A stretch of 11,193 nt of DNA from Lachnospiraceae bacterium (GTDB taxonomy: Bacteria > Bacillota_A > Clostridia > Lachnospirales > Lachnospiraceae), in NCBI GenBank assembly GCA_017435025.1, contig JAFSFU010000067.1:1-11193 (forward strand), given 5' to 3'. The translations under genes were made by a program, and so were the position numbers. The first letter of the stretch is position 1, and each line of letters opens with the position of its first letter. The notes beneath the pieces were generated by a model. It saw only the letters and a list, made by a program, of their open reading frames with translations, was not told the DNA's origin and did not search any database. Positions 1 to 6,586 of this stretch are shown here, piece by piece.

Positions 1-184
1 GGCTGATGGAAACAGAAGTGGTCGCAACGGCACCCATGGAACCAACCATCGCAGTGTCCACAGCCTGGACCAGAGAGGTTAATGCCTGTTCCAAAAAGAT
101 CGGCCAGGAAAGAGCCAGGATCGTCAGCCATGGATTTCGATTTTCATCTACAATGGAATATGTATTTTTCTTTGCATCACTCAT
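1..184 (-). CDS. MATE family efflux transporter, N-terminal fragment
   Basis: The reverse strand from the ATG at 184 to the window edge gives 61 codons starting MSDAKKNTYS, then a short hydrophilic segment. A typical MATE first helix follows, with LSWPIFLEQALTSLVQ at about residues 24-39 and VDTAMVG at about 41-47. The P-x-x-x-E-Q and D-T-x-x-x-G pattern is characteristic of the NorM/DinF/MATE family, which exports drugs or metabolites using a Na+ or H+ gradient across the cytoplasmic membrane. The start is supported by an AAGGAG site about 8 bases upstream. It lies 37 bases after the ABC-F stop with no hairpin between, so the two are probably cotranscribed. The rest of the protein is outside the window, so substrate and completeness cannot be judged. 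Confidence 0.85.
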   Translation of the reverse strand, partial: MSDAKKNTYSIVDENRNPWLTILALSWPIFLEQALTSLVQAVDTAMVGSMGAVATTSVSIS

Positions 185-221
185 ACGTTTTCTCCTTTTT
201 GATGTTGCTAAAACGGAGAGA

Positions 222-1775
222 TTAAATTTTTAAGGACTCCTTACTTAAATCCCAGACCTTGGAAACCAGACCGTCGTAGAACTCCGGTTCATGACAGATC
301 AAAAGAACAGCACCTTTGTACTCTTTTAACGCACGTTTCAGTTCTTCTTTTGCATCCACATCCAGATGGTTGGTCGGCTCGTCCAGAAGAAGGATATTGG
401 TCTCGCGGTTCATCAACTTGCAGAGGCGAAGCTTTGCCTGCTCACCACCGGAGAGAACACGAACCAGACTTTCGATATTTTTTGTGGTCAGACCGCATTT
501 TGCCAGAGCAGAGCGCACCTGATACTGGGTGTAGGACGGATATTCCTTCCAGATCTCCTCAATACAGGTATTGTTGTTTCCCGGAGCCATCTCCTGCTCA
601 AAGTAACCGATATATAAATAATCACCCTGCTCAACGGAACCGGAAATCGCCGGGATCAGACCTAAAATACTCTTTAAGAACGTGGTCTTACCGATACCGT
701 TGGCACCAACGATCGCAATCTTCTCTCCGCGTTCCATAGCGAAATTTAACGGTTTTGAAAGCGGCTCGTCATAACCGATCACCAGATCCTTTGTCTCAAA
801 GATCATCTTTCCGGCAGCTCTCGCATTAAGGAAGTTGAACTCTGGCTTCGGTTTTTCTTTCGCCAGTTCGATCACTTCCATCTTGTCCAGTTTCTTCTGA
901 CGGGACATCGCCATGTTTCTGGTAGCAACACGCGCTTTATTTCTCGCAACAAAATCCTGAAGCTCCGCAATCTCCTGCTGCTGACGCTTGTAAGCAGCCT
1001 CCATCTGGCTCTTCTTCATCTCGTAAACTTCCATAAACTTGTCATAGTCGCCTACATAGCGGTCCAGTCTCTGATTTTCCATATGATAGATCAGGTTGAT
1101 AACGCTGTTTAAGAACGGAATATCGTGGGAGATCAGGATGAATGCATTCTCGTACTCCTGAAGATATCGCTTTAACCACTCGATGTGCTGCACATCCAGA
1201 TAGTTGGTCGGCTCGTCCAAAAGCAGGATATCCGGCTTCTCAAGCAGCAGTTTAGCCAGAAGGACTTTCGTTCTCTGACCGCCGGACAGTTCATCTACAT
1301 CCTTGTCCAGACCAATCTCATCCAGGCCGAAGGCATGTCCGATCTCTTCCACCTTGGAATCGATAACATAGAAATCATGGGTCATCAAAAGATCCTGGAT
1401 CGTACCAAGTTCTTCCATCATGGAGTTCATCGTATCCTCATCGGCCTCGCCCATCTTGTCGCAGATCTCGTTCATACGTGCTTCCATCTCAAACAGGAAC
1501 GCAAAGGCGCTCTTTAAGACATCGCGGATCGTCATTCCTTTTTCCAGAACCGTATGTTGATCCAGGTAACCAACGCGGACATTCTTAGACCATTCCACTT
1601 TACCTTCATCCGGCATCAATTTATCCGTAATAATATTCATGAATGTGGATTTACCTTCACCGTTGGCACCGATGAGGCCAATATGCTCACCCTTTAACAG
1701 GCGGAAAGACACATCATGGAAAATCGCACGGTCACCAAAACCGTGGCTTAAGTGTTCAACATTTAAAATACTCAT
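222..1775 (-). CDS. ABC-F family ATPase (translation factor type)
   Basis: A 517-residue protein with two ABC ATPase domains and no membrane segments. Domain 1 has Walker A GANGEGKST (36-44), signature LSGGQ (163-167), Walker B ending in DEPTNYLD (187-194, catalytic E188) and switch His H217. A short, charged, helical linker follows (about 250-320, rich in K/R, with VARNKARVATRNMAMSRQ). Domain 2 has GANGIGKTT (357-365), LSGGE (441-445) and DEPTNHLD (465-472, E466). ABC-F proteins bind the ribosomal E site and act on the P-site tRNA through the linker; some protect ribosomes from antibiotics. The linker here is short, which fits housekeeping ABC-F types better than the long-linker resistance proteins, but this is inference. 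The start has an AAAGGAG site 8 bases upstream. A MATE gene follows in the same unit. Family assignment is secure; specific role is not. Confidence 0.93.
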   Translation of the reverse strand: MSILNVEHLSHGFGDRAIFHDVSFRLLKGEHIGLIGANGEGKSTFMNIITDKLMPDEGKVEWSKNVRVGYLDQHTVLEKGMTIRDVLKSAFAFLFEMEARMNEICDKMGEADEDTMNSMMEELGTIQDLLMTHDFYVIDSKVEEIGHAFGLDEIGLDKDVDELSGGQRTKVLLAKLLLEKPDILLLDEPTNYLDVQHIEWLKRYLQEYENAFILISHDIPFLNSVINLIYHMENQRLDRYVGDYDKFMEVYEMKKSQMEAAYKRQQQEIAELQDFVARNKARVATRNMAMSRQKKLDKMEVIELAKEKPKPEFNFLNARAAGKMIFETKDLVIGYDEPLSKPLNFAMERGEKIAIVGANGIGKTTFLKSILGLIPAISGSVEQGDYLYIGYFEQEMAPGNNNTCIEEIWKEYPSYTQYQVRSALAKCGLTTKNIESLVRVLSGGEQAKLRLCKLMNRETNILLLDEPTNHLDVDAKEELKRALKEYKGAVLLICHEPEFYDGLVSKVWDLSKESLKI

Positions 1776-1825
1776 AGTAATAACTCCTTTATTCGGGGTT
1801 TTAAGGCGCTAATGCCCTATTTTTT

Positions 1826-1855
1826 ATTGTATCATGCTGAAGGAAGTTTAGGCAA
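1826..1855 (-). promoter_or_regulatory. Promoter of the ABC-F/MATE unit
   Basis: Read on the minus strand, a -35-like TTGCCT (1850-1855) lies 18 bases before a -10 TACAAT (1826-1831). Transcription would start near 1819, giving a leader of about 44 bases that holds a weak GGC/GCC dyad and the AAAGGAG ribosome binding site. Only sequence similarity to sigma-A sites supports it. Confidence 0.5.
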
Positions 1856-1914
1856 GTGAAAAGGTCCACATTTCGCTTGCCCGACACGTTTTCTTCACTC
1901 CACCGAAAAAACGG

Positions 1915-1943
1915 TTGTCAACAACTATCTTACCTCTTAAAAT
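1915..1943 (+). promoter_or_regulatory. Promoter of the nitroreductase gene
   Basis: TTGTCA (1915-1920) and TAAAAT (1938-1943) are separated by 17 bases, close to the sigma-A consensus. The predicted start is near 1950, and an AAAGGA site (1964-1969) precedes the ATG at 1979. An imperfect palindrome GTTGT-CA-ACAAC (1914-1925) overlaps the -35 and could be an operator. Confidence 0.65.
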
Positions 1944-1978
1944 GATATATAGATCAATGACAGAAAGGACTCCCTGCT

Positions 1979-2527
1979 ATGAACGAAACATTAAAAACCA
2001 TCAAAAACCGTTACTCCTGCCGCAGTTTTACAGGGGCAGCGATTGAAAAAGAAAAAGTCGAGGCAATTGCACTTGCCGGTGTTCAGTCTCCGAGCGGTCT
2101 TAACCAGCAGCCGTGGAAAGTTGTTGTTTTACAGAATAAAGAAATGATTGACGAAATGGACGCAGCACTGATGAAAAAGCTGTCCGAGCAGGAAGACCGT
2201 TCCGCTTATGACAGAATGATGGGAAGAGGCGGCAAGGTATTTTACAATGCGCCATGCATGTTTGTTATCGCAAAACTTCCCGGAAAAGATATGGACTGCG
2301 GCATCGTTTCTGAAAATATGGCTTTGGCCGCAAGTTCTTTAGAACTTGGCAATGTTATCTGCGGTATGGCCGGTGTTCTCATCAATGATGAGATTGGAGC
2401 AAAATATAAAGAAATGCTGATTCCGGAAGGCTATGAATTCGGCGTAGCTCTGTTAGTCGGCTATCCAACTGTTCCAAATGGCACTCCGCACGAACCGGAT
2501 ACATCAAAAATTATCTATATTGAATAA
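1979..2527 (+). CDS. Nitroreductase family FMN-dependent oxidoreductase
   Basis: A 182-residue soluble protein of the short nitroreductase class. The N-terminal NRYSCRSFT (10-18) carries the arginine that contacts the FMN phosphate in this family. SPSGLNQQPW (37-46) is the usual S-x-x-N-x-Q-P-W flavin-binding stretch, and VGYP near 160 is the conserved strand at the C-terminal end. Such enzymes are normally homodimers that use NAD(P)H to reduce nitro groups, quinones, flavins or other electrophiles. The physiological substrate cannot be read from the sequence. The gene stands alone between its own promoter and a terminator and diverges from the ABC-F gene. A thiol- or redox-responsive role is possible but unsupported. 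The start is fixed by AAAGGA about 9 bases upstream and by the alignment-like position of the NRYSCR motif. Confidence 0.9.
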   Translation: MNETLKTIKNRYSCRSFTGAAIEKEKVEAIALAGVQSPSGLNQQPWKVVVLQNKEMIDEMDAALMKKLSEQEDRSAYDRMMGRGGKVFYNAPCMFVIAKLPGKDMDCGIVSENMALAASSLELGNVICGMAGVLINDEIGAKYKEMLIPEGYEFGVALLVGYPTVPNGTPHEPDTSKIIYIE

Positions 2528-2536
2528 AAGCATACA

Positions 2537-2569
2537 ATGGCTGCCTCTTTAAACCTCAGAGGCAGCCAT
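2537..2569. terminator. Bidirectional terminator between nitroreductase and PHP gene
   Basis: A perfect 12-bp stem, ATGGCTGCCTCT (2537-2548) with AGAGGCAGCCAT (2558-2569), encloses a 9-base loop. It is followed on the plus strand by CGTTTTATTT. It begins 10 bases after the nitroreductase stop and sits 4 bases past the PHP-gene stop, so it can serve both converging genes. The T-run is weaker on the minus strand. Confidence 0.85.
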
Positions 2570-2573
2570 CGTT

Positions 2574-3419
2574 TTATTTATATAATTCTTTCATCTTCTC
2601 CAACAGTTCATACCGCCCTTTTGCAAACGGATGGTTCGCTTTATGACGGTCACTTCCGGCACTCGGAAGCAAATGATATTTCTCCGCCAAACCATTCAAA
2701 AACCGAATCCGTGCATCACAGTAATCGCGGTAGTACACTTCAATCCCCAGCGGTGCATCCGATGCATTTCGAAACCGCATGACCAGTTCCTGTATCTGCT
2801 CGTCGGTAAACTTATAGTGATACGGATGTGCTAAAATGGGAAAACCGCCGTATCTGCAGATTTCCCGCACGCAATCTTCCATATCAATATATTTGATACA
2901 ATCAAGGGAATGGATAAAGTGCGGGGATTTATTTCCGATCCAGCGATCCATGGCATCTGCCCGATTCTTTGCATACCTCTTTTCAACCAAAAGGTCTGCA
3001 ATCTGCGTCCTTCCGAATTGACTGGAATCCGGATAATGCTCCTTCAATTCTTCCATAGACACATCCATGCCGAGCATATTTAGTTTTTTGAGAATCGCTT
3101 CGATATAAGCCAGCTTGTTGACACCTTCATAAATGGAAAAAATCTCCGGGGACATGCCCTCAAAAAACAGACCAACGATGTGGACTTCCGCTTTCTTACC
3201 TTGTCCATAATGGTAGGTAGTGCTAAACTCCACACCCGGAATAATCTCCAAACCATCGTCCCATTTCGATTGCGTTATCGCAACATAATTATGATCTGTG
3301 ATCGCAATCGCAGAAAGCCCCGCTTGCTTAGCATCTGTAACAGTTTCCTCCAAGCTCCGTTCTCCATCCGAGAATTTCGTATGTACATGCAAATCGATAT
3401 AACGCTCTTTATTTTCCAT
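2574..3419 (-). CDS. PHP-domain phosphoesterase (TrpH/RNase AM-like)
   Basis: A 281-residue protein with the metal ligands of the PHP fold in order: DLHVHTKFSDG (9-19; H11, H13, D18), ITDHN (40-44; H43), GVEFS (62-66; E64), H80, AHPYHY (197-202; H198) and GSDRH (255-259; D257, H259). Related enzymes use a cluster of metal ions to remove phosphate from 3',5'-nucleotide bisphosphates, and in Escherichia coli RNase AM to trim 5' ends of short RNAs. The inserted segment GRTQIADLLVEK (136-147) corresponds to the GRPHIA-like segment common in TrpH relatives, but with Gln in place of His, so substrate preference may differ. The start is supported by AAGGGGGAG 7 bases upstream. It is monocistronic with its own promoter. 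An exact substrate cannot be assigned. Confidence 0.85.
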   Translation of the reverse strand: MENKERYIDLHVHTKFSDGERSLEETVTDAKQAGLSAIAITDHNYVAITQSKWDDGLEIIPGVEFSTTYHYGQGKKAEVHIVGLFFEGMSPEIFSIYEGVNKLAYIEAILKKLNMLGMDVSMEELKEHYPDSSQFGRTQIADLLVEKRYAKNRADAMDRWIGNKSPHFIHSLDCIKYIDMEDCVREICRYGGFPILAHPYHYKFTDEQIQELVMRFRNASDAPLGIEVYYRDYCDARIRFLNGLAEKYHLLPSAGSDRHKANHPFAKGRYELLEKMKELYK

Positions 3420-3462
3420 ACAGTTACTCCCCCTTACACGTCCCTGTATTGATAATAGTATT

Positions 3463-3491
3463 ATTATATCGAATAATTCTAAAAATGAGAA
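3463..3491 (-). promoter_or_regulatory. Promoter of the PHP gene
   Basis: Read on the minus strand, TTCTCA (3486-3491), a 17-base spacer and a perfect TATAAT (3463-3468). The -35 lies within the distal arm of the terminator hairpin of the upstream hydrolase gene. Confidence 0.6.
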
Positions 3492-3533
3492 GAGGAAATT
3501 GATATTTTTCTATCAATCTCTCTTCTCATTTTT
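3481..3533 (-). terminator. Terminator of the DDAH-like hydrolase gene
   Basis: A 14-bp outer stem (3481-3494 with 3520-3533, AAAAATGAGAAGAG paired to its complement) and a 7-bp inner stem ATTGATA/TATCAAT (3498-3504 with 3511-3517) are separated by a small asymmetric internal loop. The apical loop is 6 bases. On the minus strand it starts 8 bases after the stop codon at 3541 and ends in a TTTTT run. The A/T-tailed stem is symmetric, so it could also act on plus-strand transcripts. Confidence 0.88.
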
Positions 3534-3540
3534 CAGTCGC

Positions 3541-4311
3541 TTAGAATCGTAAGGATAGGCAGCTGAGACCACCATCCAGTTTTCGATACTCAGATGTATC
3601 TGTTACGATCACCTCATATCCGGCATCGCGCACAGCCTTTTCCACCTTTGGGAATCCGGCAGGTACGATTACCTTATTATTAACCCAGATACAGTTTGCA
3701 GCATAAGCTTCATCGTCCGGTATGATAATAAGGTTTGCATCTTTGAACTCTTCTTTCTCAATAAACTCACCGGATACAAGGAATGTATTATTTTCCAAAT
3801 AGTTTACGCCTGTCTTCAAGTGGAGCACCTTCTCCAGTGAAACTTCTGAACCGCTCAGTCCAAAGCTCTCTAAAATCTCCACAAACTGACGGATTCCTTC
3901 TTCATTGGTTCTTGCAGAACGGCCTACGTAAAAATGGTCTCCCACCATCATCACGTCGCCACCCTCTAATGTGCCAGGACTCTCAATATATGCAATCTGT
4001 TCATCCTCATAAAATTTTCTGATTGCTTCCACGATATAAGCTTTTTCTCCGTTTCTGGATGGTGCGCCCGGATTTGTGATGATCGCACATTTCCTGGTCA
4101 GAACAGCTACGTCCTCAACAAAACATGCATCCGGGTACTCTTCCAGTGCCTCCAGTTCGGTCACCTGAACGCCACACTGTTTTAACGCTTCAATATATGC
4201 ATCATGCTGTTTCACAGCCAGTTCATAATCCGGTTTTCCCAGCTCCGGAGCAGAGGTAATTCCATCGATCATGGATTTCGCCGGTTTTCTAACGATTACA
4301 TTTTTAAACAT
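3541..4311 (-). CDS. Dimethylarginine dimethylaminohydrolase-like amidinohydrolase
   Basis: A 256-residue protein of the amidinotransferase/arginine-deiminase pentein fold. Visible motifs are CFVEDVAV (63-70), TLEGGDVM (114-121, E116), VGRSARTNEEG (129-139), LHLKTGV (163-169, H164) and the C-terminal GGLSCLSLRF (247-256, C251). Glu116, His164 and Cys251 match the spacing of the catalytic residues known from Pseudomonas DDAH. The expected reaction is hydrolysis of Nω-methylated arginines to citrulline plus a methylamine, though related hydrolases act on other guanidino compounds. An in-frame ATG at 4335 would add 8 residues, but the ATG at 4311 has a strong GGAGG site 8 bases upstream and starts with MFKNVIVRKP, typical for the family, so 4311 is preferred. 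No arginine, citrulline or carbamate kinase genes are nearby. Confidence 0.88.
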   Translation of the reverse strand: MFKNVIVRKPAKSMIDGITSAPELGKPDYELAVKQHDAYIEALKQCGVQVTELEALEEYPDACFVEDVAVLTRKCAIITNPGAPSRNGEKAYIVEAIRKFYEDEQIAYIESPGTLEGGDVMMVGDHFYVGRSARTNEEGIRQFVEILESFGLSGSEVSLEKVLHLKTGVNYLENNTFLVSGEFIEKEEFKDANLIIIPDDEAYAANCIWVNNKVIVPAGFPKVEKAVRDAGYEVIVTDTSEYRKLDGGLSCLSLRF

Positions 4312-4440
4312 TTTCGTTTCCTCCAGGACAGTCATTTTCCCTTAATCATACACGAAAAATGTTTGTTAGAAAAGCCCCTTTTTCTTTCTGATAAATCTTT
4401 CACATACCCGCTTTTTGTCCGACAGCTTTCACGCGTTAAG

Positions 4441-4469
4441 TTGACTTGATTTAGCAATAATGCTATAAT
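4441..4469 (+). promoter_or_regulatory. Near-consensus promoter of the 2-oxoacid oxidoreductase operon
   Basis: TTGACT (4441-4446), a 17-base spacer and perfect TATAAT (4464-4469). This is the closest match to the sigma-A consensus in the window and suggests high basal expression. The start would be near 4476, leaving a leader of about 75 bases. Confidence 0.85.
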
Positions 4470-4479
4470 GACATCAGGA

Positions 4480-4496
4480 AATAACTGAAAGTTATT
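4480..4496 (+). repeat. Small hairpin at the 5' end of the operon leader
   Basis: AATAACT-GAA-AGTTATT is a 7-bp perfect inverted repeat with a 3-base loop, a few bases after the predicted transcription start. It could stabilise the mRNA 5' end or be a protein-binding dyad. It is A/T-rich with no following T-run, so it is not a terminator. Confidence 0.5.
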
Positions 4497-4550
4497 ATAG
4501 CTCTAACAATTTTTCATACCCCGTCAACCGCTTCATCAAACGGAGAATAT

Positions 4551-5270
4551 ATGAAAGAATACTATGTTTTTGTAGGAAGTTTCGGCAGTGGAAAAAGTGA
4601 ATTAGCCATCAATTTCGCTCTGAACAAAGCTCAGGAAAATCCTCCATGTACGCTTTTAGATATGGACGTGATCAATCCGTATTTTCGTTCCAGTGAGCGA
4701 ATGGATATCCTGAAAAAGGCTGATGTACGACTGATTTCACCGCCGTTTGCTATGAATAAGATCGAAATTATGTCACTGTCGCCGGAAGTGTACTCCTCTT
4801 TTGCGCAAAAAGAAGGAACGGTTATCTTCGATGCCGGCGGTGATCCGGTCGGAGCCATTTCCCTCGGCCAGTACTATTCCAATTTTTGTAACATACCGTC
4901 TGAGCAGCTGCATGTGTTCATGGTGATCAATCCCCTGCGTCCTCTGGCTGAAACTGCCGAGAAAGCACTAGGTCTCATGGAACAGATTCAGGTTGCCTCC
5001 CGTCTGAAAATCACAGGCTTTATCAACAACGCAAATCTCGTAGAAGAAACAACAACCCAGGAACTGAAAACAGGATACGATGTCGTCAAAGAATTGTCCG
5101 AAAAGACAGGCATTCCGGTCTATGCGACCGCAGGAACCGAGAAAATTCTGAATGACTTCTTCTCCCAGAAAGAAATATGGAATCTCGAAGAAAAATATAC
5201 CGGTCGGATGATGCCCATTTCCGTGGTCATGCACCGCACCTGGAACAAATTTTTGAAAGAGGGACTGTAA
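4551..5270 (+). CDS. Uncharacterised P-loop NTPase heading the 2-oxoacid oxidoreductase operon
   Basis: A 239-residue soluble protein. It has an N-terminal Walker A, GSFGSGKSE (9-17), then LLDMDVINPYFRSSE (35-49), where acidic D37/D39 resemble the conserved Asp after strand 2 in SIMIBI-class NTPases. VIFDAGGDPVGA (91-102) is a Walker-B/DxxG-like segment, VFMVINPLRP lies at 122-131, and GFINNANLVEE (156-166) sits where related ATPases carry an Asn-containing base-recognition loop. The single glycine-rich GxxGxGKS loop lacks the deviant lysine of MinD/ParA. It is separated by 25 bases from a ferredoxin gene and shares the operon promoter, so a role tied to the oxidoreductase is inferred, such as cluster or cofactor insertion, assembly or regulation. 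No known family function is recognised. The start has CGGAGA upstream. Confidence 0.85.
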   Translation: MKEYYVFVGSFGSGKSELAINFALNKAQENPPCTLLDMDVINPYFRSSERMDILKKADVRLISPPFAMNKIEIMSLSPEVYSSFAQKEGTVIFDAGGDPVGAISLGQYYSNFCNIPSEQLHVFMVINPLRPLAETAEKALGLMEQIQVASRLKITGFINNANLVEETTTQELKTGYDVVKELSEKTGIPVYATAGTEKILNDFFSQKEIWNLEEKYTGRMMPISVVMHRTWNKFLKEGL

Positions 5271-5295
5271 TACATATAGAAAGCGAGGTAACACA

Positions 5296-5502
5296 ATGAT
5301 CAAAGTCACCATCAATGAAGAACAGTGCAAAGGCTGCGGTCTCTGTGTCAGAGCATGTCCGAAAAATATCGTTGCTCTGTCCAAGACCAAACTGAACTCC
5401 AAAGGCTACTATCCTGCAGAGGTCACTGATCAGGAAGCATGCATCGGATGTACTGCATGTGCGCGCACCTGTCCGGATGTAGCAATTGAAATCGAGAAAT
5501 AA
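5296..5502 (+). CDS. 2[4Fe-4S] ferredoxin, delta subunit of 2-oxoacid oxidoreductase
   Basis: A 68-residue protein with two CxxCxxCxxxCP motifs: C11, C14, C17, C21 (CKGCGLCVRACP) and C49, C52, C55, C59 (CIGCTACARTCP). These bind two [4Fe-4S] clusters. Its place immediately before the alpha, beta and gamma genes identifies it as the delta subunit. That subunit carries electrons from the TPP centre and its proximal cluster to free ferredoxin. The short linker between the motifs (KTKLNSKGYYPAEV, about 30-43) is typical of such subunits. A GAGGT site lies about 7 bases upstream, and the stop is 14 bases before the vorB start. A free-standing ferredoxin role is less likely given the operon. Confidence 0.93.
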   Translation: MIKVTINEEQCKGCGLCVRACPKNIVALSKTKLNSKGYYPAEVTDQEACIGCTACARTCPDVAIEIEK

Positions 5503-5516
5503 GAGGAGGGAATCAT

Positions 5517-6584
5517 ATGGCAAAGAAACTGATGAAGGGCTGTGAAGCAATATCCGAAGCTGCCATTCAGGCTGGCTGTAAATATTTCTTCGGTTATCCG
5601 ATCACACCCCAGAATGATATTCCGGAATACATGTCCGCCCGTCTTCCGCAGGTCGGCGGCTGTTTCCTTCAGGCGGAAAGTGAAGTTGCCGCGATCAATA
5701 TGGTATATGGCGCGGCCGGTGCCGGTGCGAGAGCCATGACTTCTTCCTCCGGTCCTGGCATCAGCTTAAAACAGGAAGGCATCTCCGCAATCGTAGGCGC
5801 TGAACTTCCTTGTGTCATCGTAAACGTAATGCGCGGCGGTCCTGGTGTCGGCAATATCCAGGCATCTCAGGGCGATTATTTCCAGGCAGTAAAAGGCGGC
5901 GGACATGGTGACTATCACCTGATCGTTTTTGCTCCGGCTTCCATTCAGGAAACCGTGAACCTGATGCGCACCGCTTTCGACGTGGCTGATAAATACCGCA
6001 ATGCGGTTATGATCCTTGCTGACGGTCTCATCGGTCAGATGATGGAACCGGTGGAGATGCCGGAAGATACCGTAACCGAACTCCCGGAGAAACCATGGGC
6101 AGCGACCGGTTACACACCGGGCGGCAAAAAACCGCGTGCAGTTATCAACTCTCTCTATATCGAAACAGAGGAACTTGCAGAGTTGAATGACCGTCTTCAG
6201 GCAAGATACCGCGAAATCGAAAAAAATGAAGTTCGTGTAGAATGTTTTAATACAGAAGGTGCCGAGTTTATCCTTTATGCGTACGGTACGGTAGCCCGTA
6301 TCTGTAAAGCAGCGATCGAAATTCTGGCTGAGCAGGGAATCAAAGTTGGTCTGGTTCGCCCGATCACACTTTGGCCGTTCCCGTCCAAAGAAGTTTATGA
6401 AGCAGCTGCTCAGGACAGTGTAAAGAGTACACTTACAGTAGAGATCAGTGCCGGACAGATGGTTGAAGATGTTCGTCTGGCAGTAAACGGCAAAAAGAAC
6501 GTGGAATTCCTCGGACAGCCGGGCAGCATCGTTCCGACACCGGAAGAAATCGCAGAACGTATTCTGGAAATGAGGAGGGCATAA
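5517..6584 (+). CDS. vorB: 2-oxoacid:ferredoxin oxidoreductase alpha subunit, VorB-like
   Basis: A 355-residue subunit combining the pyrimidine-binding domain I and domain II of the oxidoreductase. Key stretches are GYPITPQNDIPEYM (26-39), QAESEVAAINMVYGAA (52-67), SSSGPGISLK (76-85) and the conserved MRGGPGVGNIQASQGD (105-120). The C-terminal half has ILYAYGTVARICKAA and VGLVRPITLWPFP, the usual transketolase-C-like domain. Length and sequence best fit the 2-ketoisovalerate (3-methyl-2-oxobutanoate) type, which converts branched-chain 2-oxoacids plus CoA to acyl-CoA, CO2 and reduced ferredoxin. A 2-oxoglutarate or other preference cannot be excluded by eye. An AGGAGG site precedes the ATG, and the next gene starts 2 bases after the stop. 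Subunit naming differs between databases; vorB here means the alpha chain. Confidence 0.9.
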   Translation: MAKKLMKGCEAISEAAIQAGCKYFFGYPITPQNDIPEYMSARLPQVGGCFLQAESEVAAINMVYGAAGAGARAMTSSSGPGISLKQEGISAIVGAELPCVIVNVMRGGPGVGNIQASQGDYFQAVKGGGHGDYHLIVFAPASIQETVNLMRTAFDVADKYRNAVMILADGLIGQMMEPVEMPEDTVTELPEKPWAATGYTPGGKKPRAVINSLYIETEELAELNDRLQARYREIEKNEVRVECFNTEGAEFILYAYGTVARICKAAIEILAEQGIKVGLVRPITLWPFPSKEVYEAAAQDSVKSTLTVEISAGQMVEDVRLAVNGKKNVEFLGQPGSIVPTPEEIAERILEMRRA

Positions 6585-6586
6585 TT

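Noticed and set aside
1185..1517. Plus-strand frame of 110 codons within the ABC-F gene
   Set aside because: It is antisense to a protein with intact Walker and signature motifs and has no ribosome binding site of note.
2537..2782. Small plus-strand frame starting in the nitroreductase terminator
   Set aside because: It begins in the terminator stem and is antisense to the PHP gene; nothing supports translation.
4345..4350. Possible minus-strand -10 (TATGAT) for the DDAH-like gene
   Set aside because: No acceptable -35 was found at 16-18 bases, so it was not listed as a promoter. The real promoter must still lie in 4336-4440.
4360..4380. GAAAAG/CTTTTTC imperfect dyad upstream of the DDAH-like gene
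   Set aside because: The pairing is short, A/T-rich and imperfect, and is expected by chance in such sequence.
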